From NCBI GenBank assembly GCA_964521575.1, contig CAZFSR010000017.1, positions 1 through 28,659 on the forward strand: a stretch of 28,659 nt of DNA, given 5' to 3'. The notes beneath the pieces were generated by a model. That model saw only the letters and a program-made list of their open reading frames with translations, was not told where the DNA came from and made no database searches. Position numbers and translations under genes: made by a program. The DNA comes from 79-D21 sp964521575. GTDB lineage: Bacteria > Synergistota > Synergistia > Synergistales > 79-D21. Position 1 is the first letter of the stretch, and each line of letters begins with the position of its first letter. This document shows positions 22,000 to 28,312 of this stretch, one piece after another.

Positions 22000-22269
22000 A
22001 TGAAGGGGTCAAATTGCCAGAAGGGTGCGGCTAACCCGGTCCTTGTCTCCTATCATTGTCCGGTCTGCGGTCAATGGCTATGCGAAACTCTTCCAGGCTC
22101 CCTTGTGAGGTGTGAGAAATGCGGGGTATGGGGGACCGAAGGCGGCAAGGCTGTCTCGTCTGGGGAAGTCCGGGGATACACGCGAAGGGAACAGAAAAGA
22201 CTTTATAAAGGGGGCAATCGGGATGATAGCGGGAAACGTGAAGAACGTGACTATGCAGGTAAGCGGTGA
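22000..22269 (+). CDS. Small zinc-ribbon protein
   Basis: An 89-residue protein with YHCPVCGQWL and, 15 residues on, RCEKCGVWG: two C-x2-C knuckles making a zinc ribbon (about residues 20-45), then a basic, Arg/Lys-rich tail (YTRREQKRLYKGG). The layout resembles Com-like translational regulators of phage Mu and small phage zinc ribbons, but identity is too weak for a name. ATG at 22000 is preceded by GGGTGGTGG. It overlaps the next small gene by 47 bases in another frame. Nucleic-acid binding is likely; the target is unknown. Confidence 0.6.
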   Translation: MKGSNCQKGAANPVLVSYHCPVCGQWLCETLPGSLVRCEKCGVWGTEGGKAVSSGEVRGYTRREQKRLYKGGNRDDSGKREERDYAGKR

Positions 22270-22408
22270 CATTCTGACAATCCAGGTGGACTTGAGCAAA
22301 AGGCTCGGTCCTTCTTCAAGCGGCAAGTCCACCTTGATAGCCTCCACGGGCGGGGCGGTTGTCCTGAATAGTGGGGAAAAGGTCAACCTGTGTGTTTATA
22401 GGTCCTAA
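22223..22408 (+). CDS. Small conserved DLSK-type hypothetical protein
   Basis: A 61-residue protein: NVKNVTMQVSGDILTIQVDL, then SKRLGPSSSGKSTLIASTGG and EKVNLCVYR at the end. This pattern (beta-rich start, DLSK-x-x-GPSSSGK, IAST-G, NL-VYR) is familiar from small hypothetical proteins on many bacterial chromosomes and mobile elements, and the function is not known. GPSSSGKS resembles a phosphate loop, but the protein is far too small for an NTPase. GGGGG lies about 10 bases before the ATG. It starts inside the zinc-ribbon gene, so the two are probably expressed together. Confidence 0.65.
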   Translation: MIAGNVKNVTMQVSGDILTIQVDLSKRLGPSSSGKSTLIASTGGAVVLNSGEKVNLCVYRS

Positions 22409-22533
22409 TAGCGTTGCGCCAAACCGTTTCCGCAGACTAAGGGATTTCCTGATTGTAAAGATGAAACTAAAGGTTAGTATCAAGTGGGGGATGAGTAGGA
22501 GAAATTCATTGAGAGAGATAGGGGGAAGAGCGG

Positions 22534-23154
22534 ATGGGTTTTTTTGACTTTTTAAAAAGAGAGAGCAAAGAAGACCCTATGCCTGGCTTAATGGAGGGAA
22601 TGGTAAGTGCGACAGAAAGGATTTGTTGGGACGTGATTTTCCCATGGGAAGAACGTTACGTCTCTTTAGAGGACCAGAATTTAAAGAGTCATACGCAGAG
22701 CGAAATAAAAGGCTTTCCACCCTATTCCGAACTGTTGCTATACCTCTACTTTAGATTAGATTATGCTATTTCAACTGAAAGGAAGGGAGAGTCTATAAGA
22801 CGGCAGTTGGGAGAATTCTGTTATGAAGCATTTTGCATCGGCAGTGATTTGTCGGAAGCGTACTTATCAGAGCAATTCGACATTAGAATTAATAGATATG
22901 CAAACGTAGCTAATGCCTTGCACCAAGGAAAAGCCAAGTACGAAGAGTTCGTGATGATAATGAGTGGTTTGGCGTTTTCCTTCATTAAACGGGCTCTTAA
23001 GGCAGGAAGTTACTCAGATTGGAGAATGACGCCGAAAACTGCAGTAACACCACTAGGGCTCATAGAAAGGATGAACTTGGAACCGGAATTCATCAGAATT
23101 GAGAACAAATATATAGGTCCGTTAATTTTAAGGGCTATCGAAGCTTGCCGATAG
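22534..23154 (+). CDS. Hypothetical 206-residue cargo protein
   Basis: Not recognised. It is predicted mainly helical and soluble, with an N-terminal MGFFDFLKRESKED, aromatic-rich blocks (ELLLYLYFRLDYAI, FCYEAFCIGSDLSEAYL) and a repeated Arg/Tyr pattern (DIRINRYANVANAL). No transmembrane helix, nuclease or NTP-binding motif is evident. GGGGGAAG precedes the ATG. Base and codon use are clearly more AT-rich than in the host and in the integrase side of the element. The next gene, a small membrane protein, starts 19 bases after its stop, so the two probably form a unit. A defence or toxin-type module is possible but unproven. Confidence 0.6.
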   Translation: MGFFDFLKRESKEDPMPGLMEGMVSATERICWDVIFPWEERYVSLEDQNLKSHTQSEIKGFPPYSELLLYLYFRLDYAISTERKGESIRRQLGEFCYEAFCIGSDLSEAYLSEQFDIRINRYANVANALHQGKAKYEEFVMIMSGLAFSFIKRALKAGSYSDWRMTPKTAVTPLGLIERMNLEPEFIRIENKYIGPLILRAIEACR

Positions 23155-23173
23155 ATAGCGCAGGGCAGAGGGA

Positions 23174-23371
23174 ATGATACGAGTTTTTTTGGAACTGTCT
23201 TTTGCGCTCCTTCTTTTCGTAATTCTGAGCGTCAAGGTAGTATGGCGGTCAGAGAGACCTGCGTGGTGGAAGGTGATTTGGACTTTCTTTCTAGCTTTAC
23301 TTGTTCTGGTTTTCGTGTTGCCTGATGAATATTTCATGGTTTTGTTTGTCATGATACACGGGCTGTTCTAG
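23174..23371 (+). CDS. Small two-helix membrane protein
   Basis: A 65-residue protein with two hydrophobic stretches (about 3-21 FLELSFALLLFVILSVKVV and 34-62 VIWTFFLALLVLVFVLP...MVLFVMI) around a short basic/aromatic loop RSERPAWWK. This predicts a hairpin in the inner membrane. A purine-rich GGCAGAGGGA lies immediately before the ATG. It follows the 206-residue gene at 19 bases and may act with it, as small membrane effectors do in abortive-infection and toxin systems. The family is unknown. Confidence 0.5.
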   Translation: MIRVFLELSFALLLFVILSVKVVWRSERPAWWKVIWTFFLALLVLVFVLPDEYFMVLFVMIHGLF

Positions 23372-23399
23372 CTAGGGCTTGGAAATAGCAACTCTCTAG

Positions 23400-23473
23400 A
23401 AAAACCTGGATAGCAGCGGACTATGCATCAGATGCTATTTAGCCCATCGGAAAGCGAAATGTCCGCTTCTATC
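23400..23473 (-). terminator. Extended stem-loop at the end of the HEPN gene
   Basis: Arms 23409-23421 and 23461-23473 pair over 13 positions with one mismatch, enclosing a small internal palindrome GCATCAGATGC (23425-23435). Read on the minus strand, CAGG and five T follow the stem. One arm covers the stop codon of the HEPN gene. It is probably its terminator, also blocking read-through from the convergent membrane-protein gene; the long loop is unusual. Confidence 0.45.
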
Positions 23474-24695
23474 TCGGATTGAAAGCATTTTTTTGAAGCC
23501 ATCCGATTAGGGAGAGCCTAGTGCATGCCAAAGCTTGTTGGAAGATGTTTTCTTCTTGGAACTGAGACATGGAAATTCTTGGAGATGAGTCAATATCAAA
23601 AGAAAATAACTCTTGACCGTGGGAAAGGTCGCTTCTCTTCGAATAGAGTTTTGATTTCCCTTTACTTAAGGATAAACCCGAAGGGATATGTTGGTCGAGA
23701 AATTCTTTGAAACGGCTAGTGATGGACCTTCCTTGAGTGAAATGACACTTCGGGCATGTAATATGGTATTCCTTCGGCAAGAAAGATTCGATTGCGCTTA
23801 TCAGAGATAAGTATGAATTGGAGTAAGAATCGGAATGTCTTTGCACCACGCTTCCTTGGTAATACCAATAAAGGGCGCGACGGAATTTTTCTCGCTCCGG
23901 GAACGGCAACCCAAAATAACCTAAGGTTAGTTCTTTAGTGTTTGAAGCAATCTTAAGGGCAGCGTGTCCAGGAATTCCGCCAATCTCATTGTAATATTCC
24001 GCAGGGTCAACACTTGCCAATTCAGGTATTCCTTCTCTTTCAGAAAAACGCTCACATGTACCCTCGAATCCTTCTATCAGGTACCCTGGTTGCCTGAGTG
24101 CGCTGTAACTTCTGCCATTGTTATCTTTTTCTATAACCCATATATGGGTGGCAACTCGGCTAGGTAGCTTGACGCCAAATTCAAGTAAAAGGTTTAAAAG
24201 GTAGGCTATCTCTCTTTGGTAGTTGAAGCGAGTGGAGATATTTTTCCAACTGATGGGACTTGAAGGGTATGAAAATTCACAGATAAAAGGGAATCCTGAA
24301 CCAATGCAATCTGGCAATGGGGCGTTTGGTGGAGGAGGAAGAAGCTGGAAATGATTTTGTACAGGGAAAGACCCTTCTACAGGTTTTGCCGCAAACATGA
24401 CAGCACGCCCGATGGAGGATATTTTCTCCACTCTGAGACAGTTGTTGACGTGGTTCTGGATTTTAGAGATATCCTCCTTCCTAAGACGAGCCCGTGCGGC
24501 AACAAGCTTGTTCTTTCTATAGCATAGCTTGATTTCCCAATCGGCATCTGGAGTTTTACTAAAGAAATATTCATTCCCTCCAGGGGGGTATGCCCCACAA
24601 GGATAAATCTCAAAAAGGCAAAGAGCTAACTCGTAATCCGCGAACTCTCCAACCCCAAATTGCTTTGTAACATCCCTCTCTCGAAATTCCCCCAT
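23469..24695 (-). CDS. HEPN-domain protein, ApeA-like (candidate anti-phage effector)
   Basis: A 408-residue protein. The N-terminal 220 residues have no motif I can name. The C-terminal part resembles an ApeA-like HEPN domain: RRALYWYYQGSVVQ, a helix SYLSLISAIESFLPKEY, a CPKC pair at 314-317, and KLYSKRSDLSHGQELF containing R354-x4-H359, the R-x4-6-H active site of HEPN ribonucleases. HEPN proteins of this kind cut RNA and act in abortive infection and toxin systems. ATG at 24695 is chosen because GGGGAGAGG precedes it; the in-frame TTG at 24734 lacks a site. The gene is AT-rich and stands opposite a 221-residue gene. Activity and target are inferred. Confidence 0.7.
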   Translation of the reverse strand: MGEFRERDVTKQFGVGEFADYELALCLFEIYPCGAYPPGGNEYFFSKTPDADWEIKLCYRKNKLVAARARLRKEDISKIQNHVNNCLRVEKISSIGRAVMFAAKPVEGSFPVQNHFQLLPPPPNAPLPDCIGSGFPFICEFSYPSSPISWKNISTRFNYQREIAYLLNLLLEFGVKLPSRVATHIWVIEKDNNGRSYSALRQPGYLIEGFEGTCERFSEREGIPELASVDPAEYYNEIGGIPGHAALKIASNTKELTLGYFGLPFPEREKFRRALYWYYQGSVVQRHSDSYSNSYLSLISAIESFLPKEYHITCPKCHFTQGRSITSRFKEFLDQHIPSGLSLSKGKSKLYSKRSDLSHGQELFSFDIDSSPRISMSQFQEENIFQQALACTRLSLIGWLQKNAFNPR

Positions 24696-24756
24696 AGGGA
24701 TTCCTCTCCCCTCTTGATAACAACCGTGCCTCAAAGGTAGACATATTAATTTTAGC

Positions 24757-24784
24757 TTGATTTTAAAAGAAATGGCAGTATGAT
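24757..24784 (+). promoter_or_regulatory. Promoter of the 221-residue cargo gene
   Basis: TTGATT (24757-24762) and TATGAT (24779-24784) with a 16-base spacer make a good sigma-70 promoter. Transcription would begin near 24791, only a few bases before the GGAGGGG ribosome-binding site (24796-24802). The divergent HEPN gene starts 62 bases upstream of the -35. Confidence 0.65.
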
Positions 24785-24809
24785 TTCATGAAGAAGGAGG
24801 GGAATTATC

Positions 24810-25475
24810 TTGCTTGAGAAAGGGCTCCTAAGAGATTCCAAGTTGTATGAATGGTACAAAGCTAGGGAGAGAGCCTGTCTTAGGAGTTCAGGTCTAAATC
24901 CCGACCTCATTTTTGCAGGTATTACTAGGCTTGTGCTCATGTTTTCAGTCCATATGAAGGAAGAAAAGGGGCTACTTCGGTTCCTAAAAAATACAAAAGA
25001 GGTAACCTTTCCTATCGGTAAAGGTTTTGCTACAGATTCTTCTTTCTTCGAGATATGGATTCACTTTCTTCATTGTTTGAACGTGAACTATAGCGGTAAA
25101 AATCCAAAATGGGAAGCATTATACGATGCAATAGGTGACAAATTTATAGGTTTATTCAAGGAAATAGTTTTCCCTGATGATACGGAGTTGCAATCTGTAC
25201 TTATGAGTAGAATGTTAGGGTATAGATATAACGACCAAAGTCAACAGCATACCTACCTAGAGCATGTTTCAGATTCAGATTATTTTTTTAGCGAAGCTCT
25301 TATTAGAAGTAAAGACAATAACAAACCCAAATCTTTTGATTATCATTTAATTGAGCCTAAAAGTCTTGGATTATATGAAAGGTGGGAAATAGTGTCTTAC
25401 ATTCAAGAGTATAAAACATATATTTTTCCAAATGCCATCTCCGCAATCGATTATTATTTAGCGAAATCTTCTTGA
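24810..25475 (+). CDS. Hypothetical 221-residue cargo protein
   Basis: Not recognised. Predicted soluble and mixed alpha/beta, with KLYEWYKARERACLRSSGLN near the start, an aromatic block FFEIWIHFLHCLNVNYSG, and a C-terminus rich in Tyr, Asp and Ser (YERWEIVSYIQEYKTYIF). No catalytic motif stands out. The start is TTG 24810, 7 bases after GGAGGGG; no ATG suits the site. It has its own promoter and ends at a strong terminator, so it is a free-standing unit, a pattern common for lysogenic cargo genes. It is among the most AT-rich genes in the window, a sign of separate acquisition. Confidence 0.65.
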   Translation: MLEKGLLRDSKLYEWYKARERACLRSSGLNPDLIFAGITRLVLMFSVHMKEEKGLLRFLKNTKEVTFPIGKGFATDSSFFEIWIHFLHCLNVNYSGKNPKWEALYDAIGDKFIGLFKEIVFPDDTELQSVLMSRMLGYRYNDQSQQHTYLEHVSDSDYFFSEALIRSKDNNKPKSFDYHLIEPKSLGLYERWEIVSYIQEYKTYIFPNAISAIDYYLAKSS

Positions 25476-25485
25476 GGGGTTAGTG

Positions 25486-25520
25486 GGGGGGTATGTTCGA
25501 AAACATACCCCCCTTATTTT
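25486..25520 (+). terminator. Rho-independent terminator after the cargo gene
   Basis: GGGGGGTATGTT (25486-25497) pairs perfectly with AACATACCCCCC (25502-25513) around a CGAA tetraloop, followed by TTATTTT. It closes the transcription unit of the 221-residue gene and marks the meeting point with the minus-strand operon. Confidence 0.9.
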
Positions 25521-25538
25521 GGGTCTCTCGCTTGCCTT

Positions 25539-25553
25539 GCTAAACTGTTTAGC
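25539..25553. other. Palindrome GCTAAACTGTTTAGC
   Basis: A 15-base perfect palindrome (7-bp arms with a single central base) in the convergent gap. Such a site could bind a dimeric protein or form part of the minus-strand transcript end. It contains TAAAC, the core of the iterons at 21819, on both strands, so the replication initiator is one possible ligand. Confidence 0.3.
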
Positions 25554-25583
25554 TTGGGCGCTTAAACCACTATCTCCTTGCTC

Positions 25584-26240
25584 TTACAAGCCCACGGCCA
25601 CCGCTAAGCTCGCCTCATGGTTTGCATCATGCTCTATCTGCTCCAGGGCTCCTTCCCTGGAAAGGGAGTTTTCCGCCATCTCCAGCCGGTCCCAACGGTC
25701 ATCTGATTGCCAGTCCGCTACCCCTGAAATTAAATAGGAGGCTTCGGCGCTGACCGCGACATAATACATTTCCGCCTTTGCGAGGGTGCGTAATCCCTCC
25801 TGGACCTCTTGGGGGAGTTTCGCGTTCAACTCCCGGTCAATCACGGACCTGTGGAGCCCGCTTCGCTCGAAAAGGGGAACCGCAATCTTTCGGTACTCCT
25901 CAACTGCGGTCACATCCGCATCCATCCCTCGCACCGCTTCAATCATCCCCTGGGGGTCATCCGGGTTCAGGTTCCGGGTTGCCTCCATTGAGTAGTAAAG
26001 CCTCTTGGCGAAGTCATTCCCCGGATTAGTCTTGACACCTTCCCGGACCTTCTGCACCTGTTCCTCTGCCCTGGAAACCTGCGCCTGGACCCTTTGAATG
26101 ATGCTCTCCGCCAAGGTTGCCCTTTTCTCCTTGATAAGGTCCGTTCCGTACCTCCGGGGGTCCAATTCGGCGGCTCCCTTCCTCAGGTCCGCGATAGCCT
26201 TCCTGTATTCCACAAAAGCGTCCTTCACCACGTTTATCAT
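25584..26240 (-). CDS. Helical hypothetical protein next to the TerS-like gene
   Basis: A 218-residue, strongly helical, acidic protein. Residues 1-75 (DAFVEYRKAIADLRKGAAEL; QRVQAQVSRAEEQVQKVREG) look like coiled coil. No enzyme motif is seen. The ATG at 26240 follows GGGAGG at good spacing; a longer reading to 26342 would overlap the upstream gene without a site. It is the last gene of the minus-strand group that begins with the integrase. In phage satellites the gene after the small terminase often affects packaging or capsid assembly, so such a role is conceivable, but nothing in the sequence proves it. Confidence 0.6.
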   Translation of the reverse strand: MINVVKDAFVEYRKAIADLRKGAAELDPRRYGTDLIKEKRATLAESIIQRVQAQVSRAEEQVQKVREGVKTNPGNDFAKRLYYSMEATRNLNPDDPQGMIEAVRGMDADVTAVEEYRKIAVPLFERSGLHRSVIDRELNAKLPQEVQEGLRTLAKAEMYYVAVSAEASYLISGVADWQSDDRWDRLEMAENSLSREGALEQIEHDANHEASLAVAVGL

Positions 26241-26275
26241 GTCTATTTCCTCCCTTATCGTTTGGATGTTTGAAT

Positions 26276-26830
26276 CTATTCGGCTGCGTGAGCCTTGCAG
26301 GTTTCCAGGATGCTCAGGAAATGCTTCTCCCTGTCCTGGCAACTGTTGATTAGGGCTTTCATCGTGTTATCGGTTTCCTTTTCAGCCCTTTCCAGCACCA
26401 TGCACTCCATGATTTCCACGGGGTCCAGGGGTCCCGGTTCTACGAGAGGGAAGGTTGCTCCCTTTCCTCCCGAAGGGAAGAGTTTTAGAACTCCCATAGC
26501 GGCATCCAGCCTTCTGGGGTCCTCCGTGTCGTTCAGCGTGTCAGAAACCACTTCCAGCGCCTTGCTGGTGATTTTTCGGACGCGGTCCTGGGTCCCGTTC
26601 CAAAGCTCTAACCTTCCCCTGTTCATGGCAGCCATGAAATAGGGGTCCTCGTTGAGCCACTTGGAAACGGTCTGGCGGGCAACACCGATTTCTGCTGCCA
26701 CCTCTGACACCCCTTGCCCGTCCAGGAGCATCCCTACCGCCTGAATCTGTTTTGGTGAAAGCTCATAGACTTCCCAAGGGGCGGCTGAATCCGTCTGCTT
26801 TTGTCCGTTTTCGTAACCCTTCCTTGCCAT
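26276..26830 (-). CDS. Terminase small subunit-like HTH protein
   Basis: A 184-residue protein whose N-terminal half (about 23-75) is a helix-turn-helix of the phBC6A51 / small terminase kind: LSPKQIQAVGMLLDGQGVSE, VAAEIGVARQTVSKWLNEDP and FMAAMNRGRLELW. The middle segment KITSKALEVVSDTLND is a predicted helix for oligomerisation, and an acidic C-terminal tail follows. Small terminases recognise the packaging site of phage DNA. No large terminase is present, so it may redirect a helper phage's machinery, as TerS does in phage satellites; a transcription regulator is the alternative. AAGGAGG precedes the ATG. Confidence 0.65.
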   Translation of the reverse strand: MARKGYENGQKQTDSAAPWEVYELSPKQIQAVGMLLDGQGVSEVAAEIGVARQTVSKWLNEDPYFMAAMNRGRLELWNGTQDRVRKITSKALEVVSDTLNDTEDPRRLDAAMGVLKLFPSGGKGATFPLVEPGPLDPVEIMECMVLERAEKETDNTMKALINSCQDREKHFLSILETCKAHAAE

Positions 26831-26880
26831 TTGTATTTCCTCCTTCTTTCAAGATTCCGCCGCCCCTCCCTGCGTTCTTG

Positions 26881-27069
26881 CTATGTCCAATCGTCTCCGT
26901 AACCCTTCGGCAAGGGTTTGCTAAGCCTTATCCTTCGCTCAATGTCTGCAAGGATTTCCTCCGGGGTGTCCTGAGGCATGGATAACACGGGATATTCCCT
27001 TCCAAATTTTTCCTCATACCGCTTCATAGCTTCGATGACTGCATCAGTAAACGGTTTTGGTTCGGTCAT
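26881..27069 (-). CDS. Small acidic hypothetical protein beside the integrase
   Basis: A 62-residue protein (TEPKPFTDAVIEAMKRYEEK; MPQDTPEEILADIERRIRLS), helical and charged, with no known motif. GGGGGG lies upstream of its ATG, and it begins 44 bases after the integrase stop on the same strand. Genes in this position often encode recombination directionality factors, but this one is acidic rather than basic, so an excisionase role is doubtful. Confidence 0.5.
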   Translation of the reverse strand: MTEPKPFTDAVIEAMKRYEEKFGREYPVLSMPQDTPEEILADIERRIRLSKPLPKGYGDDWT

Positions 27070-27113
27070 TCATGCTCCCCCCCTATTGATTTTCTTCCCT
27101 TTTTAACAATATT

Positions 27114-28043
27114 TTAGAGGCGGCGGACCACCTCCCCTCCGCCTAACAGCGCACTCATCACTCCCGCTTTGGAATGTCCCCGCCTTGCGTCCTCGCTTGT
27201 CAGGTTTACGTAATGGCGGGTCATCTGCATCGTGGAGTGTCCGAGTATCATTTGGACGCTGAAAGCGTCCGCCCCTCTTCGAAGGAGCAGAAGGGCAGCC
27301 GCGTGCCTTAGGGAGTAAGCTGTTATGGACAAGCCGCACGCTTTCCCGTAAACGGCTACTCGCCGGCTCCAGGCTGTCTCCGACAGTTGAGTCCCCCTTT
27401 CGGTGCAGAAGATAGGCGCACCTTTCCAGGAAGAGGGCTGGTAGGAAAGCAGGTCCATGATTCCCTTCAAGGTTTGGGGGGAAATGGGTAAAACCCTTGC
27501 GCTTCGCGTTTTCGCCACTTCTGCACGGACAACGATTTCCCGCCTTGTGGGGTTCAGGTCATCGCGTAGGAGTTGGAGCGCTTCTCCTGGGCGGATTGCC
27601 GTGTCAATGGAAAGGCAGAGCAGGGCATAGTCACGAAAACCGGCAAAGGTTCCCTTGTTCGGTTGCTTGAGGAGGGTTGCAACCTCCTTTTCCTCAAGCT
27701 GGACTATCCTGCCCCGCGGCTTGCGCTTCTTGAGACCGTCCAGAGGGTGCCGTTCTCCCCGGAAAAGCCCTTCGGACATGGACCAATCCCAGAAGCACTT
27801 GAGGTAGGAGAAGTGCAGGTTATAAGAGGAAGGGTTCTCGTAGTGGCTCAGGAACCCCATCGTTCTTTCCCTGGGGAAGTCCAGGGCATCGGGGAACCTC
27901 TTGAAAAGGAGGTCCAGGGTCTTACCATAGTCCTGGATGGTTCGGGAGGATAAACCACATGCCCTCTTATAGGTCAGAAAGAGGGGGACAATCTCCGCTG
28001 GACTAAGCGACCTTGCTTCCTTCCTTATCGGTATCGCGCACAT
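27114..28043 (-). CDS. Tyrosine recombinase (integrase) of the element
   Basis: A 309-residue phage-type integrase. The N-terminal core-binding (SAM-like) domain covers about 15-100, and the catalytic domain follows with R151 in AIRPGEALQL, K178 in VAKTRSAR, R246 in YSLRHAAALL, H269 in LGHSTMQM and the nucleophile Y278 in RHYVNL. The usual His of the HxLRH box is Tyr (Y243). It lies next to the right attachment repeat and reads into the element, as is normal for the enzyme that catalyses integration. ATG at 28043 follows GGAGG by about 10 bases. It is the first gene of a minus-strand group with the TerS-like gene. Confidence 0.93.
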   Translation of the reverse strand: MCAIPIRKEARSLSPAEIVPLFLTYKRACGLSSRTIQDYGKTLDLLFKRFPDALDFPRERTMGFLSHYENPSSYNLHFSYLKCFWDWSMSEGLFRGERHPLDGLKKRKPRGRIVQLEEKEVATLLKQPNKGTFAGFRDYALLCLSIDTAIRPGEALQLLRDDLNPTRREIVVRAEVAKTRSARVLPISPQTLKGIMDLLSYQPSSWKGAPIFCTERGTQLSETAWSRRVAVYGKACGLSITAYSLRHAAALLLLRRGADAFSVQMILGHSTMQMTRHYVNLTSEDARRGHSKAGVMSALLGGGEVVRRL

Positions 28044-28097
28044 AAAATATCAGCCTCCAAGGGTTTACATTCCCGAAAAGGCTGGTTTCCGAATAGG

Positions 28098-28107
28098 GCA
28101 ACGGACT
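28098..28107. other. Candidate integrase arm site, right end
   Basis: GCAACGGACT, the same as at 18425-18434, lies between the integrase start and the right repeat. In the excised circle the two copies would flank the core site, as arm sites do. Confidence 0.35.
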
Positions 28108-28165
28108 ACTGCGTTTTTGAGGTGGGGACAGGGGTGAGAAAGAAAAGTCCCCCTCCTTCGAAATA

Positions 28166-28253
28166 TCCGGTTGACAAGCCCGTGTCTCCAGTTATAATAG
28201 CTAGCGCACCTCGCCGGCGTAGCTCAGCTGGTAGAGCAGCTGACTTGTAATCA
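28166..28253. repeat. attR: right direct repeat of the integrated element
   Basis: Copy of 18267-18354 with two mismatches (28184-28185), both in the promoter spacer. It carries the promoter and the 5' half of tRNA-Thr up to the anticodon stem and joins the host's 3' half at 28254, so the restored tRNA is a host/element hybrid. Confidence 0.9.
28171..28198 (+). promoter_or_regulatory. Promoter of the tRNA-tuf cluster, carried by the element
   Basis: TTGACA (28171-28176), a 16-base spacer and TATAAT (28193-28198), then a GC-rich discriminator, as in stringently controlled stable-RNA promoters. It differs from the left copy at two spacer bases. It now drives tRNA-Thr, tRNA-Tyr, tRNA-Thr and perhaps tuf. 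Confidence 0.88.
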
Positions 28254-28288
28254 GCAGGTCGTCCGTTCGATCCGGATCGCCGGCTCCA
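28213..28288 (+). tRNA. tRNA-Thr (anticodon TGT)
   Basis: The 76-base cloverleaf is complete: acceptor GCCGGCG with CGCCGGC, D arm GCTC/GAGC, anticodon stem GCTGA/TCAGC with loop CTTGTAA, T arm GTCCG/CGGAT, discriminator T and an encoded CCA. Bases 1-41 come from the element's copy and the rest from the host. Confidence 0.97.
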
Positions 28289-28312
28289 AAATGAGAGGTT
28301 GCAGTGAAGCGT

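Larger units (their letters stand above)
18355..28253. mobile_element. Integrated tRNA-Thr-targeting element, phage-satellite-like
   Basis: An element of about 9.9 kb bounded by direct repeats of the tRNA promoter and 5' half, with a tyrosine integrase at its right end. It encodes an XRE regulator, a Prim-Pol/helicase with adjacent iterons, two small conserved proteins, an AT-rich cargo block with a HEPN protein, a terminase-small-subunit-like HTH protein and a helical companion. No capsid, portal, tail, large terminase, relaxase or type IV coupling gene is present. Integrase, regulator, replication module and TerS-like protein in about 10 kb fits a phage-inducible island; an integrated plasmid or decayed prophage is the alternative. 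The extent assumes crossover in or near the anticodon region, and the exact cut site is not determined. Confidence 0.85.

Noticed and set aside
21782..22003. 73-residue frame with a three-residue repeat (INS, VNP, INT, IDR, INR)
   Set aside because: The repeats follow from the 9-base DNA period, the frame starts inside the Prim-Pol gene without a ribosome-binding site, and the inverted copies give an unrelated VYVVYGVY repeat. The DNA explanation is simpler.
25483..26349. Several + strand frames opposite the minus-strand helical protein gene
   Set aside because: None has a ribosome-binding site or recognisable composition; the minus frames have good sites and consistent codon use.
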